A stretch of 64,000 nt of DNA from Paenibacillus algorifonticola (lineage in GTDB: Bacteria; Bacillota; Bacilli; Paenibacillales; Paenibacillaceae): assembly GCF_000971975.1 (NCBI RefSeq), contig NZ_LAQO01000006.1:124001-188000 (forward strand), in the 5' to 3' direction. The notes under the pieces were generated by a model, which searched no databases, was not told the DNA's origin, and worked only from the letters and a program-made list of their open reading frames with translations. This document shows positions 32,063-40,219 of this stretch, piece after piece. The translations under genes were made by a program, and so were the position numbers. Each line of letters begins with the position of its first letter. Within the stretch, counting starts at the first letter, position 1.

Positions 32063-33160
32063 ATGACATTCAAAAGAAAGTACATGACTACGCCTTTTTT
32101 AGTTCTCATGCTGTTTTTCGTAATGGCTCTTCCCATTTCAGCCGAAGCCGTCCCTTTGAATAACTCAGAATTGCTGCCTGCTGTTCAAGCAGAACCTGAT
32201 GTAATTGGGGAAGTCGAAAGTATACAAACGGATTGGGAGAGCAGTATAGCGCTAAGCCCGTCAGAGCTTTTGCAAAAACCTAAGCCAGCAAATGCAGCAA
32301 GCCGATTAAATTATAATGTGGAAGGCGATATCCTTTACCATAGCAGTTCATTAACTGCAAGCAATCCGCAAAATTTTTATTTCTTTAGTTTGGCTACGGC
32401 ACGCAGCATCATTTTTCGGATTCAATCCAGCAATGCCAGCTACCGTGTAGATTTGTATCAGATTGATTGGAATACGGGAACGGCTTATCCAACAGGTGTA
32501 GGCAATACAAGCGGCAATCTGTCGGCCGCCAACAATTTGCCAGCAGGTGATTTTGGACTATTAGTTACTTCCACGGGTGCATTAGAGGCTTCCTATAATA
32601 TCCAGTCCAATGCCTCCGCTCCAAGTGGCGCAGTATCCTATAATCAAATTTCAAGTCTTTTGCAGTCGGTTGTATGGGAGTATTCCAATCAAGATTTATA
32701 TCTCAACAATAAGCTGATCGCTAATACGACAGATGCAGCGAATACTAACCCGCAATTGGATTGGGAGAGAGTATATTACTTCTCTTATGGAGGCAGCTAT
32801 CAATCACGCACTCATAGCATTTCAGACGCACGGGTGAATTATATTACGACGGCGGTGGACTATCATTCTACTTATGCAAGCTCCAACAATGCTGTACTTA
32901 TTGTATTGAAGGAAGAAACATTATTCACGTATCACTATTCGACCTTCGCTTCAGGTCCTCCAACGCAATATTTCCAAACCTTTGTGGATACGAAAGGGTT
33001 TACGACCCCAAGAAGATTGGGCTTTTTGGACATGATCGGAAATCCACATATTTTGGTGTATGATTTGAATACGAACAAGGTCATTGATTTTGTTAGTGGT
33101 TTGAATTACTACTATGCAAATGGCATCGAGCCTGCACCTACCGTTAATTACTATAACTAA
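32063..33160 (+). CDS. Secreted protein of unknown function
   Basis: A 365-residue protein that I do not recognise. It has a clear signal peptide (basic MTFKRK, hydrophobic core, ISAEA cleavage region near residue 29). The mature part starts with an acidic linker and then a beta-rich domain (about 80-190, YNVEGDILYHSSSLTASNPQ ... FRIQSSNASYRVDLYQIDW) that resembles carbohydrate-binding or pre-peptidase C-terminal type sandwiches. The C-terminal half is Tyr/Ser/Asn-rich. ATG 32063 follows GGAGGAA. The gene is more AT-rich than its neighbours and is flanked by terminators, hinting at separate acquisition. The function is unknown; adhesion or a secreted-enzyme accessory role is only a guess. Confidence 0.75.
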   Translation: MTFKRKYMTTPFLVLMLFFVMALPISAEAVPLNNSELLPAVQAEPDVIGEVESIQTDWESSIALSPSELLQKPKPANAASRLNYNVEGDILYHSSSLTASNPQNFYFFSLATARSIIFRIQSSNASYRVDLYQIDWNTGTAYPTGVGNTSGNLSAANNLPAGDFGLLVTSTGALEASYNIQSNASAPSGAVSYNQISSLLQSVVWEYSNQDLYLNNKLIANTTDAANTNPQLDWERVYYFSYGGSYQSRTHSISDARVNYITTAVDYHSTYASSNNAVLIVLKEETLFTYHYSTFASGPPTQYFQTFVDTKGFTTPRRLGFLDMIGNPHILVYDLNTNKVIDFVSGLNYYYANGIEPAPTVNYYN

Positions 33161-33210
33161 GTCCAGAAAATACAATCTATTGCTAGCATTGAATCCGAGT
33201 CAGTATATTT

Positions 33211-33260
33211 AAAAAAGCTATCCCCTAAGCTGTTTTCGAACGGCCAAGGGATAGCTTTTT
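33211..33260. terminator. Bidirectional terminator between the secreted protein and the MFS-cupin operon
   Basis: AAAAAAGCTATCCC pairs with GGGATAGCTTTTT, with A/T runs on both sides. It ends two convergent transcription units. Confidence 0.85.
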
Positions 33261-33303
33261 CAATTTGCGGTTTCAACGCTGTTGTTATACATACTAGCGC
33301 TTT

Positions 33304-34950
33304 CTAGTCTTCATCCTCCAGCAGCTCGGCAAGCTCGGCGCGGTCAGCATCGTCCGCTGTTTTGTGAACCGTGCCGTATGGATGCTCAGCGGGCGCATAG
33401 ATGCTGTAGATTTTGAGCGGCTTACTGCCCGTGTTGACGACGTTGTGGAACATGCCGGAAGGAACCATGATGGCATAATCGGTTGCAGCAGGCTGCTGGA
33501 ACGTAAGCTCATCCTCGCGCGGTCCCATCAGCACCAGCGCTTCGCCATCCTCAATGCGCAGAAATTGATCAATATTTTTGTGAACCTCAAGCCCGACTTC
33601 GCCTCCGACCGGAATGGACATCGTCGTTACTTGCAGCTGTGCGCCTGTCCAGATGGCGGTGCGGAAGTTTTCATTCTCCATGGTTAGCGCCTTAACATCG
33701 ACGACATAGGGCTTTCGTCCAAAATCCGTCGTGCTATTGTAATCGCGCTGTTGATAGAAGAACAGATACGCAGCGACGCCTACCGCGAGCAGGCCTGTGA
33801 TCGCGAATACGATTTTTGCGCCGAAGCCTGCCCAGGCAAAACCAATAATCAATGTTCCGACGAGTGTAGCGACTGCCTGAAAGGCCATCATAACGCCAAG
33901 GCCGGACGCACGCTCCTCCTGCCTGACGTGCAGCGACATCCAGGCGCTGGTGAGCCCTTCAAAAACGCTTTGGAACACCGCATAAATGACGAAGGCGGCA
34001 AAAACCAAAATCAACGGCAGCTCATTTTGGCTGAGCAGCATATATGTTGCGCCAAGCGAAAGGGCGCCAATTGCGAACGTTTTGGCAAAACCGATGCGGT
34101 CGCTAAGCGACCCTAAATAATAAATAATAACGGTACCCGTGAGATTGTAAGCGACATAAGCGCTAATGATGAGCAGATCGCTTAGCCCAAGCTCGCGGGC
34201 GCGGAGCAGCAAATAAATATCGGTGCTTTTCAGCAAGGTAATAATCGTGATCAGGTACAAAATCCGTTTGTAGCTCGGCGAAGCGCCTGCATAATGGGTT
34301 TTGAGGCGGTGGCACAAGCCTTTGATGCCGCCTTTTTCCGCAGTTGGCAGCTCCGTCTTATCCTTTGCTTCTTTCAGAAACCATCCCGCGACGATGGCGC
34401 CGATACCAGGAATAATCGTCAGTCCGATAATAAGCGGAATGTTCTCGCTGTAGAAATACAGAATAGCCAGCGTAATAAGCGGTCCGAGCGTTGCTCCGAG
34501 CGTATCGGCAGCACGATGGAAGCCGAATACCCGCCCACGGGTGACGGGGGTCGAAGCATCGGCGAGCATCGCATCGCGCGGCGCATTGCGCACGCCCTTG
34601 CCGAAACGGTCAATTAGGCGGAAGCCGAAAATCGCCCAATAAGTCGGGAACAGGCCCATCAGCGGCTTGGCAAGCGCCGAAATATGGTAGCCGGTATTCA
34701 CAAGTCCTTTGCGCTTCTGGAGCTGGTCGGAATAGACGCCGCTGATGAGCTTGATGACGCCCGCCGCAAGCTGCGACAGCCCTTCAATCAAGCCGATCAG
34801 GATGACGCCGTACCCAATATCACTGAGATAAAGCGGCATAATCGGATAAAGCATTTCCGTCGCAATATCAGTGAAGAAGCTGACAATCGACAGCACAATA
34901 ACATTTCGGGACAAAAAAGCAGCGGTTTTTCGTTTCGTTGTTGGGTTCAT
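33304..34950 (-). CDS. MFS transporter fused to a C-terminal cupin domain
   Basis: A 548-residue two-domain protein. Residues about 12-412 form a 12-helix major facilitator transporter with the loop-2 signature SGVYSDQLQKRKG and the GKGVRNAPRDAMLAD segment typical of one drug/sugar MFS subgroup. Residues about 425-530 form a cupin: NFRTAIWTGAQLQ, SIPVGGEVGLEVHKNIDQFL, MFHNVVNTGSKPLKIYSIY and AEHPYGTVHKTADDA, almost identical in layout to stand-alone cupin proteins of Bacillus and Bacteroidetes. The fusion has no frameshift or stop between domains. It starts 3 bp after the RCC1 gene stop, so the operon is tight. The cupin may bind or modify the transported ligand on the cytosolic side; the substrate is unknown. 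Confidence 0.85.
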   Translation of the reverse strand: MNPTTKRKTAAFLSRNVIVLSIVSFFTDIATEMLYPIMPLYLSDIGYGVILIGLIEGLSQLAAGVIKLISGVYSDQLQKRKGLVNTGYHISALAKPLMGLFPTYWAIFGFRLIDRFGKGVRNAPRDAMLADASTPVTRGRVFGFHRAADTLGATLGPLITLAILYFYSENIPLIIGLTIIPGIGAIVAGWFLKEAKDKTELPTAEKGGIKGLCHRLKTHYAGASPSYKRILYLITIITLLKSTDIYLLLRARELGLSDLLIISAYVAYNLTGTVIIYYLGSLSDRIGFAKTFAIGALSLGATYMLLSQNELPLILVFAAFVIYAVFQSVFEGLTSAWMSLHVRQEERASGLGVMMAFQAVATLVGTLIIGFAWAGFGAKIVFAITGLLAVGVAAYLFFYQQRDYNSTTDFGRKPYVVDVKALTMENENFRTAIWTGAQLQVTTMSIPVGGEVGLEVHKNIDQFLRIEDGEALVLMGPREDELTFQQPAATDYAIMVPSGMFHNVVNTGSKPLKIYSIYAPAEHPYGTVHKTADDADRAELAELLEDED

Positions 34951-34953
34951 AGT

Positions 34954-36219
34954 TTAGTACGCCAGTATAAAGGCTCCCCCTGCTATAATAGTGGATTCGT
35001 TCGTCAAGCTCGTCAGTTTAGGCGTCGAGTTATAGTCGGCTGCATCAATGCCTGGCGCCTGGCTGTTGTTGTTGACGCCCCATGCCCATACTTTTCCTTG
35101 CTCATCAAGCGCGAGCGAGAAATCATGTCCTGCGGCAATGCTTGTAATGGCGGGCAGGCCAGCCACGATCTCGGGCTCGAACACGCCTTCGAGATTGCCT
35201 AGATTTTTGCCTAGCTGGCCCGTGTTGTCCGCCCCCCACGCCCAGACGTTCCCATCCCTGTCGAGCGCCATGGAATGCCGCGTGCTGGTGGCGAGCGACA
35301 CAATGCCGCTTAATCCAGGGATCGTCTCGGCTGGCACGATGTCTGCTGTCGGATAGCCGAGCTGTCCGTAAGCGTTGCAGCCTTTGGATTTCACGGTGCC
35401 ATCCGGCTGAAGCGCAAGCACATGTCCGAAGCCGGCTACGATTTGAAGGCTCCCCGCAAGCTCGGGAATTTCCACGGGAATCAGGCTGCTTACTGCGACG
35501 AAGCCTTGAAATTCACAAAGCTCCTGCGTATCGCTGCTGCTCGGGTCGGCATTAGCATCGACATAATAGCTGATGCCGGTTGCCGATTGTCCAATGAGCT
35601 GCATGAGCTCAGCGAACGTTCGCTTTGTATCATTTTCACACTTTGCCCCCCAGCCATACACTTGTCCATTATCCAGCGTGACGAGCGAGAAGCGATGCCC
35701 TGCGGCGACGCTTGTTACTTTGCCGGGAAGCGTAATCTGCGTGGGCTTGCGCAGGTCGGTGCGGTCGCCAGTGCCTAGCTGTCCGGCAATATTGTTGCCC
35801 CATACCCACACATTGCCATCGGTATCAAGCGCCAAGCTATGGCGGAAGCCAGCACTGATGCGCGTAATCGTTGGCAGCCCGTCAACCTTCTGCGGACCGC
35901 TCACAATTCCTTTTGCACTGTCGATGCCTACTTGCCCGTAGGTGTTGTCGCCCCAAGAGTAGACATGGCCTTCCTCCGTCAGCACGAGCGAGTGGTCGAA
36001 GCCCGCCGCGACCTCGGCTACCTTTTCAGGAATATCAATGATGCTGCTTGTACCACTGGTAGAATAGTTTGCGAGCTGCCCGTGGGCATTTTTACCGCTG
36101 CCGGAAATGACCGTCTCGCTTTCCTTCTGCTTGGGAACCAGACTGTAAATGACACCTGCAACGATGGCGAATGCCAGCACAGCGAACAGCATTTTAAAAG
36201 GTGTCCTCTGTCTGCTCAT
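34954..36219 (-). CDS. Membrane-anchored RCC1-repeat beta-propeller protein
   Basis: A 421-residue protein with one N-terminal membrane anchor (about residues 10-28) and an outside domain of about seven RCC1 repeats. The repeat core is visible many times: VAAGFDHSLVLTEEGHVYSWGDN, ISAGFRHSLALDTDGNVWVWGNN and IAAGHDFSLALDEQGKVWAWGVN-like units, each with the AAGxxHSxAL and WGxNxxGQLG pattern. A degenerate insert (about 195-240) interrupts the third blade. Bacterial RCC1 proteins are scaffolds whose partners are rarely known. It lies between the dioxygenase-like lipoprotein (4-bp gap) and the MFS-cupin gene (3-bp gap), pointing to a common function at the cell surface. Confidence 0.87.
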   Translation of the reverse strand: MSRQRTPFKMLFAVLAFAIVAGVIYSLVPKQKESETVISGSGKNAHGQLANYSTSGTSSIIDIPEKVAEVAAGFDHSLVLTEEGHVYSWGDNTYGQVGIDSAKGIVSGPQKVDGLPTITRISAGFRHSLALDTDGNVWVWGNNIAGQLGTGDRTDLRKPTQITLPGKVTSVAAGHRFSLVTLDNGQVYGWGAKCENDTKRTFAELMQLIGQSATGISYYVDANADPSSSDTQELCEFQGFVAVSSLIPVEIPELAGSLQIVAGFGHVLALQPDGTVKSKGCNAYGQLGYPTADIVPAETIPGLSGIVSLATSTRHSMALDRDGNVWAWGADNTGQLGKNLGNLEGVFEPEIVAGLPAITSIAAGHDFSLALDEQGKVWAWGVNNNSQAPGIDAADYNSTPKLTSLTNESTIIAGGAFILAY

Positions 36220-36223
36220 CCGC

Positions 36224-36928
36224 TTACTGAGCCGCCAGTCTGTAGTTGAAGTTTGTCGCCCTCAATCCATCTATTTCATGAAAGGTTACTTGGTTGTAAG
36301 CGGGAAGACTTTGGGCGATGTTATCCTCATCCGCTGTCATTTGGTCGCCGGAGAGGCTTGGAATAATTAGCTGCGTAATGACACCCGTGTAGCCGTCCGC
36401 TGTCGTATTCGTATGAATGTGGCGCGTGCGGCCGGTGTATTCGCCTGGATAAATCGTCATATATTCGTAGTAGCCGTCCTCATCCGTTGTTACGAAGCCG
36501 CGAAGCGAAAGCTCGCTTGCATTGTAGCTGCTGGCTGCGCCATTGGAGTTTGGGTGGTAATTGCCGCCGTTGTCGGCCTGCCAAATTTCGATTTTTGCAC
36601 CGACCACTGGGGTTGTGCCTGTTGCTCCTGCATAGACGTAGCCATTAACCTTTATCTGCTCGCCTTCCAGATTATCGTAGTTCAGAACGCCGTTTTCGAG
36701 CACATTTGTCCCTGTTATATAATAAGGCCCTTGTGTGACCTGCTCAGTAAGTCCGCTGTCATCCGCGGCATCGGTCGATTCAGAGCCGGCTGGCGTGCTG
36801 GTTTCTGCAGCTGTGTTGCTGGCTGAACCGCTGCTCTCAGGCGTTTTAGGTGCATTTTCAGTAGAGCAGCCGCTGGAAAGCAGCAGGGCTGCCAATATTA
36901 GAAGGGTCCATAGGTTCGTCTTTTTCAT
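36224..36928 (-). CDS. Exported lipoprotein with intradiol ring-cleavage dioxygenase domain
   Basis: A 234-residue lipoprotein (lipobox LLSSGC, Cys21) with a Ser/Thr/Ala-rich linker and a domain of the protocatechuate/catechol 1,2-dioxygenase type. The family iron ligands appear conserved: Tyr in IWQADNGGNYHPN, and Tyr plus two His in PGEYTGRTRHIHTNT (Y-x6-H-x-H). The TQGPYYITG opening segment is also typical. Most intradiol dioxygenases are cytosolic; here the enzyme would sit outside the membrane, so the substrate is an extracellular phenolic or a cell-wall/quinone compound, not known. Start ATG 36928 follows AAGGAGAA. It is the first gene of the three-gene operon and has a palindrome 47-72 bp upstream. 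Confidence 0.87.
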   Translation of the reverse strand: MKKTNLWTLLILAALLLSSGCSTENAPKTPESSGSASNTAAETSTPAGSESTDAADDSGLTEQVTQGPYYITGTNVLENGVLNYDNLEGEQIKVNGYVYAGATGTTPVVGAKIEIWQADNGGNYHPNSNGAASSYNASELSLRGFVTTDEDGYYEYMTIYPGEYTGRTRHIHTNTTADGYTGVITQLIIPSLSGDQMTADEDNIAQSLPAYNQVTFHEIDGLRATNFNYRLAAQ

Positions 36929-36975
36929 CGGTCATTCTCCTTTTCGTTTGTGACAAAAGTATAACATTTCAATTT

Positions 36976-37000
36976 TTCAGTTGCCTGAAAGGCAACTGAA
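36976..37000 (-). promoter_or_regulatory. Perfect 10-bp-arm palindrome upstream of the dioxygenase operon
   Basis: TTCAGTTGCC TGAAA GGCAACTGAA, with no T-run on either strand, so it is more likely an operator or leader stem than a terminator. It lies 47-72 bp upstream of the lipoprotein gene start. Confidence 0.55.
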
Positions 37001-37168
37001 TGTTGGGTGCTTGCAGCTCTACTGCTACTGCTCGCCCCAATCAGAAGGCTTCAGAAAGCTCTAGAACCAGCGGTTCTGCGCGATTAGACAATATTTGCAG
37101 CGGCCTCTTTTTTGAAGTAGGATAAAGAAAGAAAAGGCATTCTTTTAAGAACAAGGGGGAAAAGGGCG

Positions 37169-37651
37169 GTGCAGCTGTCTACTGAAACGATTCAGGTAGG
37201 CTCCATTATATTGTCAGCTATCGCAGGGCTTATGCTCATCTTTTTGCGTATCCGGGCAGGCAAGCAGCCGATTACCCTTCGTAAAATCATTATTCCGCCA
37301 GTCGGCATGTCGACCGGTTTTATGATGTTCCTGGCGCCTATGACTCATATTCCGTGGGGCTGGGGTTTAGCTGCCTTCGGAACAGGCCTGTTGCTTTTTT
37401 CTTTTCCGCTGGTCGTATCGACCCGGCTGGAGCGTATTGATGCCGATATTTATGTCAGGCGATCCAAAGCTTTTATTTTCATCATGCTGACCTTGTTCAT
37501 TATTCGAATTGCGCTTCATAGCGTTGTGGAGCAATATATGTCGATTCCGCAGACGGGGGCGTTGTTCTATCTCGTGGCTTTCGGCATGATTATTCCGTGG
37601 CGGCTGGCGATGGTCAATGATTATCTCAGATTGTACAAGCTTTCTTCATAG
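37169..37651 (+). CDS. ccdC: CcdC-like membrane protein (cytochrome c biogenesis family)
   Basis: A 160-residue integral membrane protein with about five hydrophobic segments, resembling B. subtilis CcdC (YneJ). The family-like pattern is LRKIIIPPVGMSTGFMMF near residue 37, followed by PLVVSTRLERID and IRIALHSVVEQYMS. In B. subtilis the ccdC gene lies near ccdA, but here no CcdA or thioredoxin-like partner is adjacent, so the role is uncertain. The GTG start at 37169 follows a ribosome site in AAGGGCG. It precedes the DUF2252 gene by about 40 bp in the same direction. Confidence 0.75.
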   Translation: MQLSTETIQVGSIILSAIAGLMLIFLRIRAGKQPITLRKIIIPPVGMSTGFMMFLAPMTHIPWGWGLAAFGTGLLLFSFPLVVSTRLERIDADIYVRRSKAFIFIMLTLFIIRIALHSVVEQYMSIPQTGALFYLVAFGMIIPWRLAMVNDYLRLYKLSS

Positions 37652-37694
37652 ATGAAATCGTATAAATGATAGAGCTGCCTAAGGGGGAACCGGA

Positions 37695-39038
37695 ATGGAT
37701 GGATCATTGACAGAACGTGTAAAGCTTACGCAAAAGAGGCTTCGAAAACGGACGATTACGGCCGTTCTTAATGAATTTGATCATAAAATCATGAGATTGG
37801 GCAGCGAGAAGCGCGAGGAGAAATACCGCAAAATGTCACTAAGCCCGTTTTCCTTTTTTCGCGGCAGCGCTTATTTATTTTATATGGATGTGACGAGGGA
37901 ATGGTTTCCCTATCACACGCCAGCGGAGCGTCCGACCTGGATTCAGGGCGATTTGCATTTCGAAAATTTTGGCGCCTTCCGCAATGAGCAAGGGGCGCTC
38001 GTCTATGATGTGAATGATTTTGACGAGGGCTATTTGGGCTCATATTTATATGATTTGCTGCGCATGTCGGTTAGCATAGCGCTTGTGTGCCGCATGAAAG
38101 GCGAATCGGAGGAAGCCCAGAAGCATCAAATCGAGGCTTATCTGCGCGCCTATGCGAAACAAATGTGGAGGTTCGTCAAGGGCAAGGATGATCCGGCTTC
38201 GTTCGGGGTGGATGAGGAGAAGGCGAGCGGCAAGGTGAGAAAGCTGCTTCGCAAACTGCAGAAGCGCAAGGAACAGCATTTTTTGGAAAAGGTTACGGCG
38301 CTCGTGCAGGAGCATCGCAAGTTCGCGCATACGGATGAGATCCTCGCTCCGACGGAAAAGGAGCGCGCTGCGCTACTAGAGGCTTGGCCGCAATATATCG
38401 AAAGCCTGCATGCCGATGATTTGCAGGACGCTGCTCATTATCAGATTAAAGATATCGCTGTGAAGCATGGCTCGGGCACAGCTTCTATCGGGCTGGATCG
38501 GTTCTATGTACTGATTGAGGCGGGCAGCAGTGAGCAAGGGCACGATGATGACATTGTGCTGGAAGTGAAAGAGGTGCGAGTCGCGGTTCCAGCCTATTTT
38601 CTTCCCTATGATGAGTCGTTCTGGGCTTCGTTCGAGCATCAGGGCAAACGCGTGACGATGACCCAGCAGGCGATGCATCATGAGGCAGACCCTTATCTCG
38701 GTTACCTGACGATTGGCGGCAGGCAGTTTTATGTGCGTGAGCGCTCTCCCTACAAAAAGCGGCTCAAGCTCGAATCGCTAGAGACAGTGGAAGATATGCA
38801 GGCCGTTACGGAGACGATGGGCAAGCTGACAGCGAAGCTGCATGCGCGCGCAGATACCGATGTGCAGAGCGGCATTCTGGACTATCACAGTGAGCATGAA
38901 ATCGTCAAGGCAATGGGCAGCGACGAGGAGGCATTTAGCCGCTTCATTGCTCAGTGGGCGATTTCCTATGCGGATCAGACGCAGCAGGATTATGAGCTGT
39001 TTGTAGATTGGCTGGGCAATAAGTCAGCTGCTCTTTAA
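37695..39038 (+). CDS. DUF2252 family protein (kinase-like fold, function unknown)
   Basis: A 447-residue cytosolic protein of the DUF2252 family. The family signatures are visible early: SPFSFFRGSAYLFYMD (about residues 50-65), WIQGDLHFENFGAF (about 80-93), VYDVNDFDEGYLGSYLYDLLR (about 100-120). The GDxHxxN and DxNDFD motifs resemble the catalytic and metal-binding loops of aminoglycoside-phosphotransferase-like kinases, but the substrate is unknown. ATG 37695 follows AAGGGGG. The family is common in actinobacteria and Bacillota without a settled function. Nothing in the neighbourhood suggests a specific role. Confidence 0.87.
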   Translation: MDGSLTERVKLTQKRLRKRTITAVLNEFDHKIMRLGSEKREEKYRKMSLSPFSFFRGSAYLFYMDVTREWFPYHTPAERPTWIQGDLHFENFGAFRNEQGALVYDVNDFDEGYLGSYLYDLLRMSVSIALVCRMKGESEEAQKHQIEAYLRAYAKQMWRFVKGKDDPASFGVDEEKASGKVRKLLRKLQKRKEQHFLEKVTALVQEHRKFAHTDEILAPTEKERAALLEAWPQYIESLHADDLQDAAHYQIKDIAVKHGSGTASIGLDRFYVLIEAGSSEQGHDDDIVLEVKEVRVAVPAYFLPYDESFWASFEHQGKRVTMTQQAMHHEADPYLGYLTIGGRQFYVRERSPYKKRLKLESLETVEDMQAVTETMGKLTAKLHARADTDVQSGILDYHSEHEIVKAMGSDEEAFSRFIAQWAISYADQTQQDYELFVDWLGNKSAAL

Positions 39039-39109
39039 GTGAGGCCAGGCAAGGTAGTAGAATAGAGTCGTACAGCAAGTAGATAGACAAATTATAGGAG
39101 TGTGCAGCG

Positions 39110-39655
39110 ATGTCCATTTATACTTATCAAGCCGATACGATTACAGGGAAGACAGTCAGCCTGGAGCAATATAAAGGCAAGGTCGTTATTATCGCCAATA
39201 CAGCGAGTAAATGCGGCTTTACGCCTCAATATGCCGATCTGCAAAAGCTTTATGAGCAGTATAAGGATCAAGGGCTGGAAATACTCGGTTTTCCAAGCAA
39301 TCAATTTGGCGAGCAGGAGCCGGGCGAAAATTCGGACGTGCAAAGCTTTTGCCAGCTGAACTACGGAGTAACCTTCCCGCTGTTTGCGAAGACGGATGTA
39401 CGCGATGAAACCGCACATCCTTTGTTTAACTATTTGACGACTGAAGCTCCGTTCAATGGCTTTGATACAGCTGAGGCAAGCGGCAAAATGCTGAGCGCCT
39501 TTCTGACTGAAAAGCTGCCGCATTTTCTGGATGGAGACTCCATCAAATGGAACTTCACTAAGTTCCTCATTGACCGTGAAGGCAATGTCGTCAAGCGTTT
39601 CGAATCGACCGATGAGCCGCTGAGCATGAAGGCGGATATTGAAAAGCTGCTGTAG
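39110..39655 (+). CDS. Glutathione peroxidase family thiol peroxidase
   Basis: Cys-type GPx of 181 residues, probably reducing peroxides with thioredoxin rather than glutathione in a low-GSH Bacillota. The peroxidatic Cys35 lies in [12 protein letters not shown], a candidate resolving Cys at about residue 83 (SFCQLNYG), and the Gln/Trp/Asn tetrad members in [12 protein letters not shown] and KWNFTKF. B. subtilis BsaA is a close relative. It is in its own unit, ended by a perfect 14-bp hairpin. Together with PrxQ and catalase it rounds out the peroxide defence in this window. Confidence 0.93.
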   Translation: MSIYTYQADTITGKTVSLEQYKGKVVIIANTASKCGFTPQYADLQKLYEQYKDQGLEILGFPSNQFGEQEPGENSDVQSFCQLNYGVTFPLFAKTDVRDETAHPLFNYLTTEAPFNGFDTAEASGKMLSAFLTEKLPHFLDGDSIKWNFTKFLIDREGNVVKRFESTDEPLSMKADIEKLL

Positions 39656-39680
39656 AACTAGTAATAGATAAAGGTACAAA

Positions 39681-39726
39681 GAGCCGCTGCGAACGTTATC
39701 TTGAGATGACGTTCGCAGCGGCTTCT
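39681..39726 (+). terminator. Terminator after the glutathione peroxidase gene
   Basis: GCCGCTGCGAACGT pairs perfectly with ACGTTCGCAGCGGC, 14 bp, followed by TTCTTGCT. Confidence 0.8.
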
Positions 39727-39796
39727 TGCTATTAAGCGGGGTGATGCAGCCGATATGCTTCCTCAACTTCCTTACTTCGTGGTATGTCTTTACGAG

Positions 39797-40016
39797 CTAG
39801 TATTCCCACCAAGTAATCGAAGCTCCATTGCCAAGAATTCCGAGCAGCGTTAGGGGAACAATAGATGCGGCGCTTGCCCAGTCAGGGAGCGCGTCCTCGG
39901 CGATCATATAGATTTGGCGCTGCTCTCCGAGCGAGCTTTGCCAGCCAGTCGCGCTCCGCCGCCGGGAACGCTCCAAAACGGCTGTAGGGAAAAATAACGA
40001 TCGGATTCCCAGTCAT
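39797..40016 (-). pseudogene. Possible frameshifted small gene remnant
   Basis: On the minus strand from ATG 40016 the frame reads MTGNPIVIFPYSRFGAFPAA and then ERDWLA before running out of sense. One frame over, the sequence continues plausibly as SSLGEQRQIYMIAED, then LPDWASAASIVPLTLLGILG, ending NGASITWWEY at TAG 39797. Joined by a single-base shift it would be about 72 residues. I recognise no family and there is no strong ribosome site; chance is possible. The rest of the 560-bp gap, 40017-40219, shows no gene and no T-box features. Confidence 0.3.
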
Positions 40017-40219
40017 GATGTCTTCACCATCCGTTCAGGTTGCCCTAGCCAATGGCAGCGCGCGCCAGCCGCGAGCAAATACGTTATTGATAGAACCTAT
40101 GAAAACAAAGGTTGATCACATGCCATCTATTTTATTAACCAGTCGGATGATCTTATAATTTTTCGGGATTTTGTGTATTATAGAAAGATATCTATTTTTC
40201 GTGGGAAAGGTTGGTCACA

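Noticed and set aside
40017..40219. T-box leader upstream of glnS
   Set aside because: No AGGGUGG-type T-box sequence or terminator/antiterminator pair is visible here.
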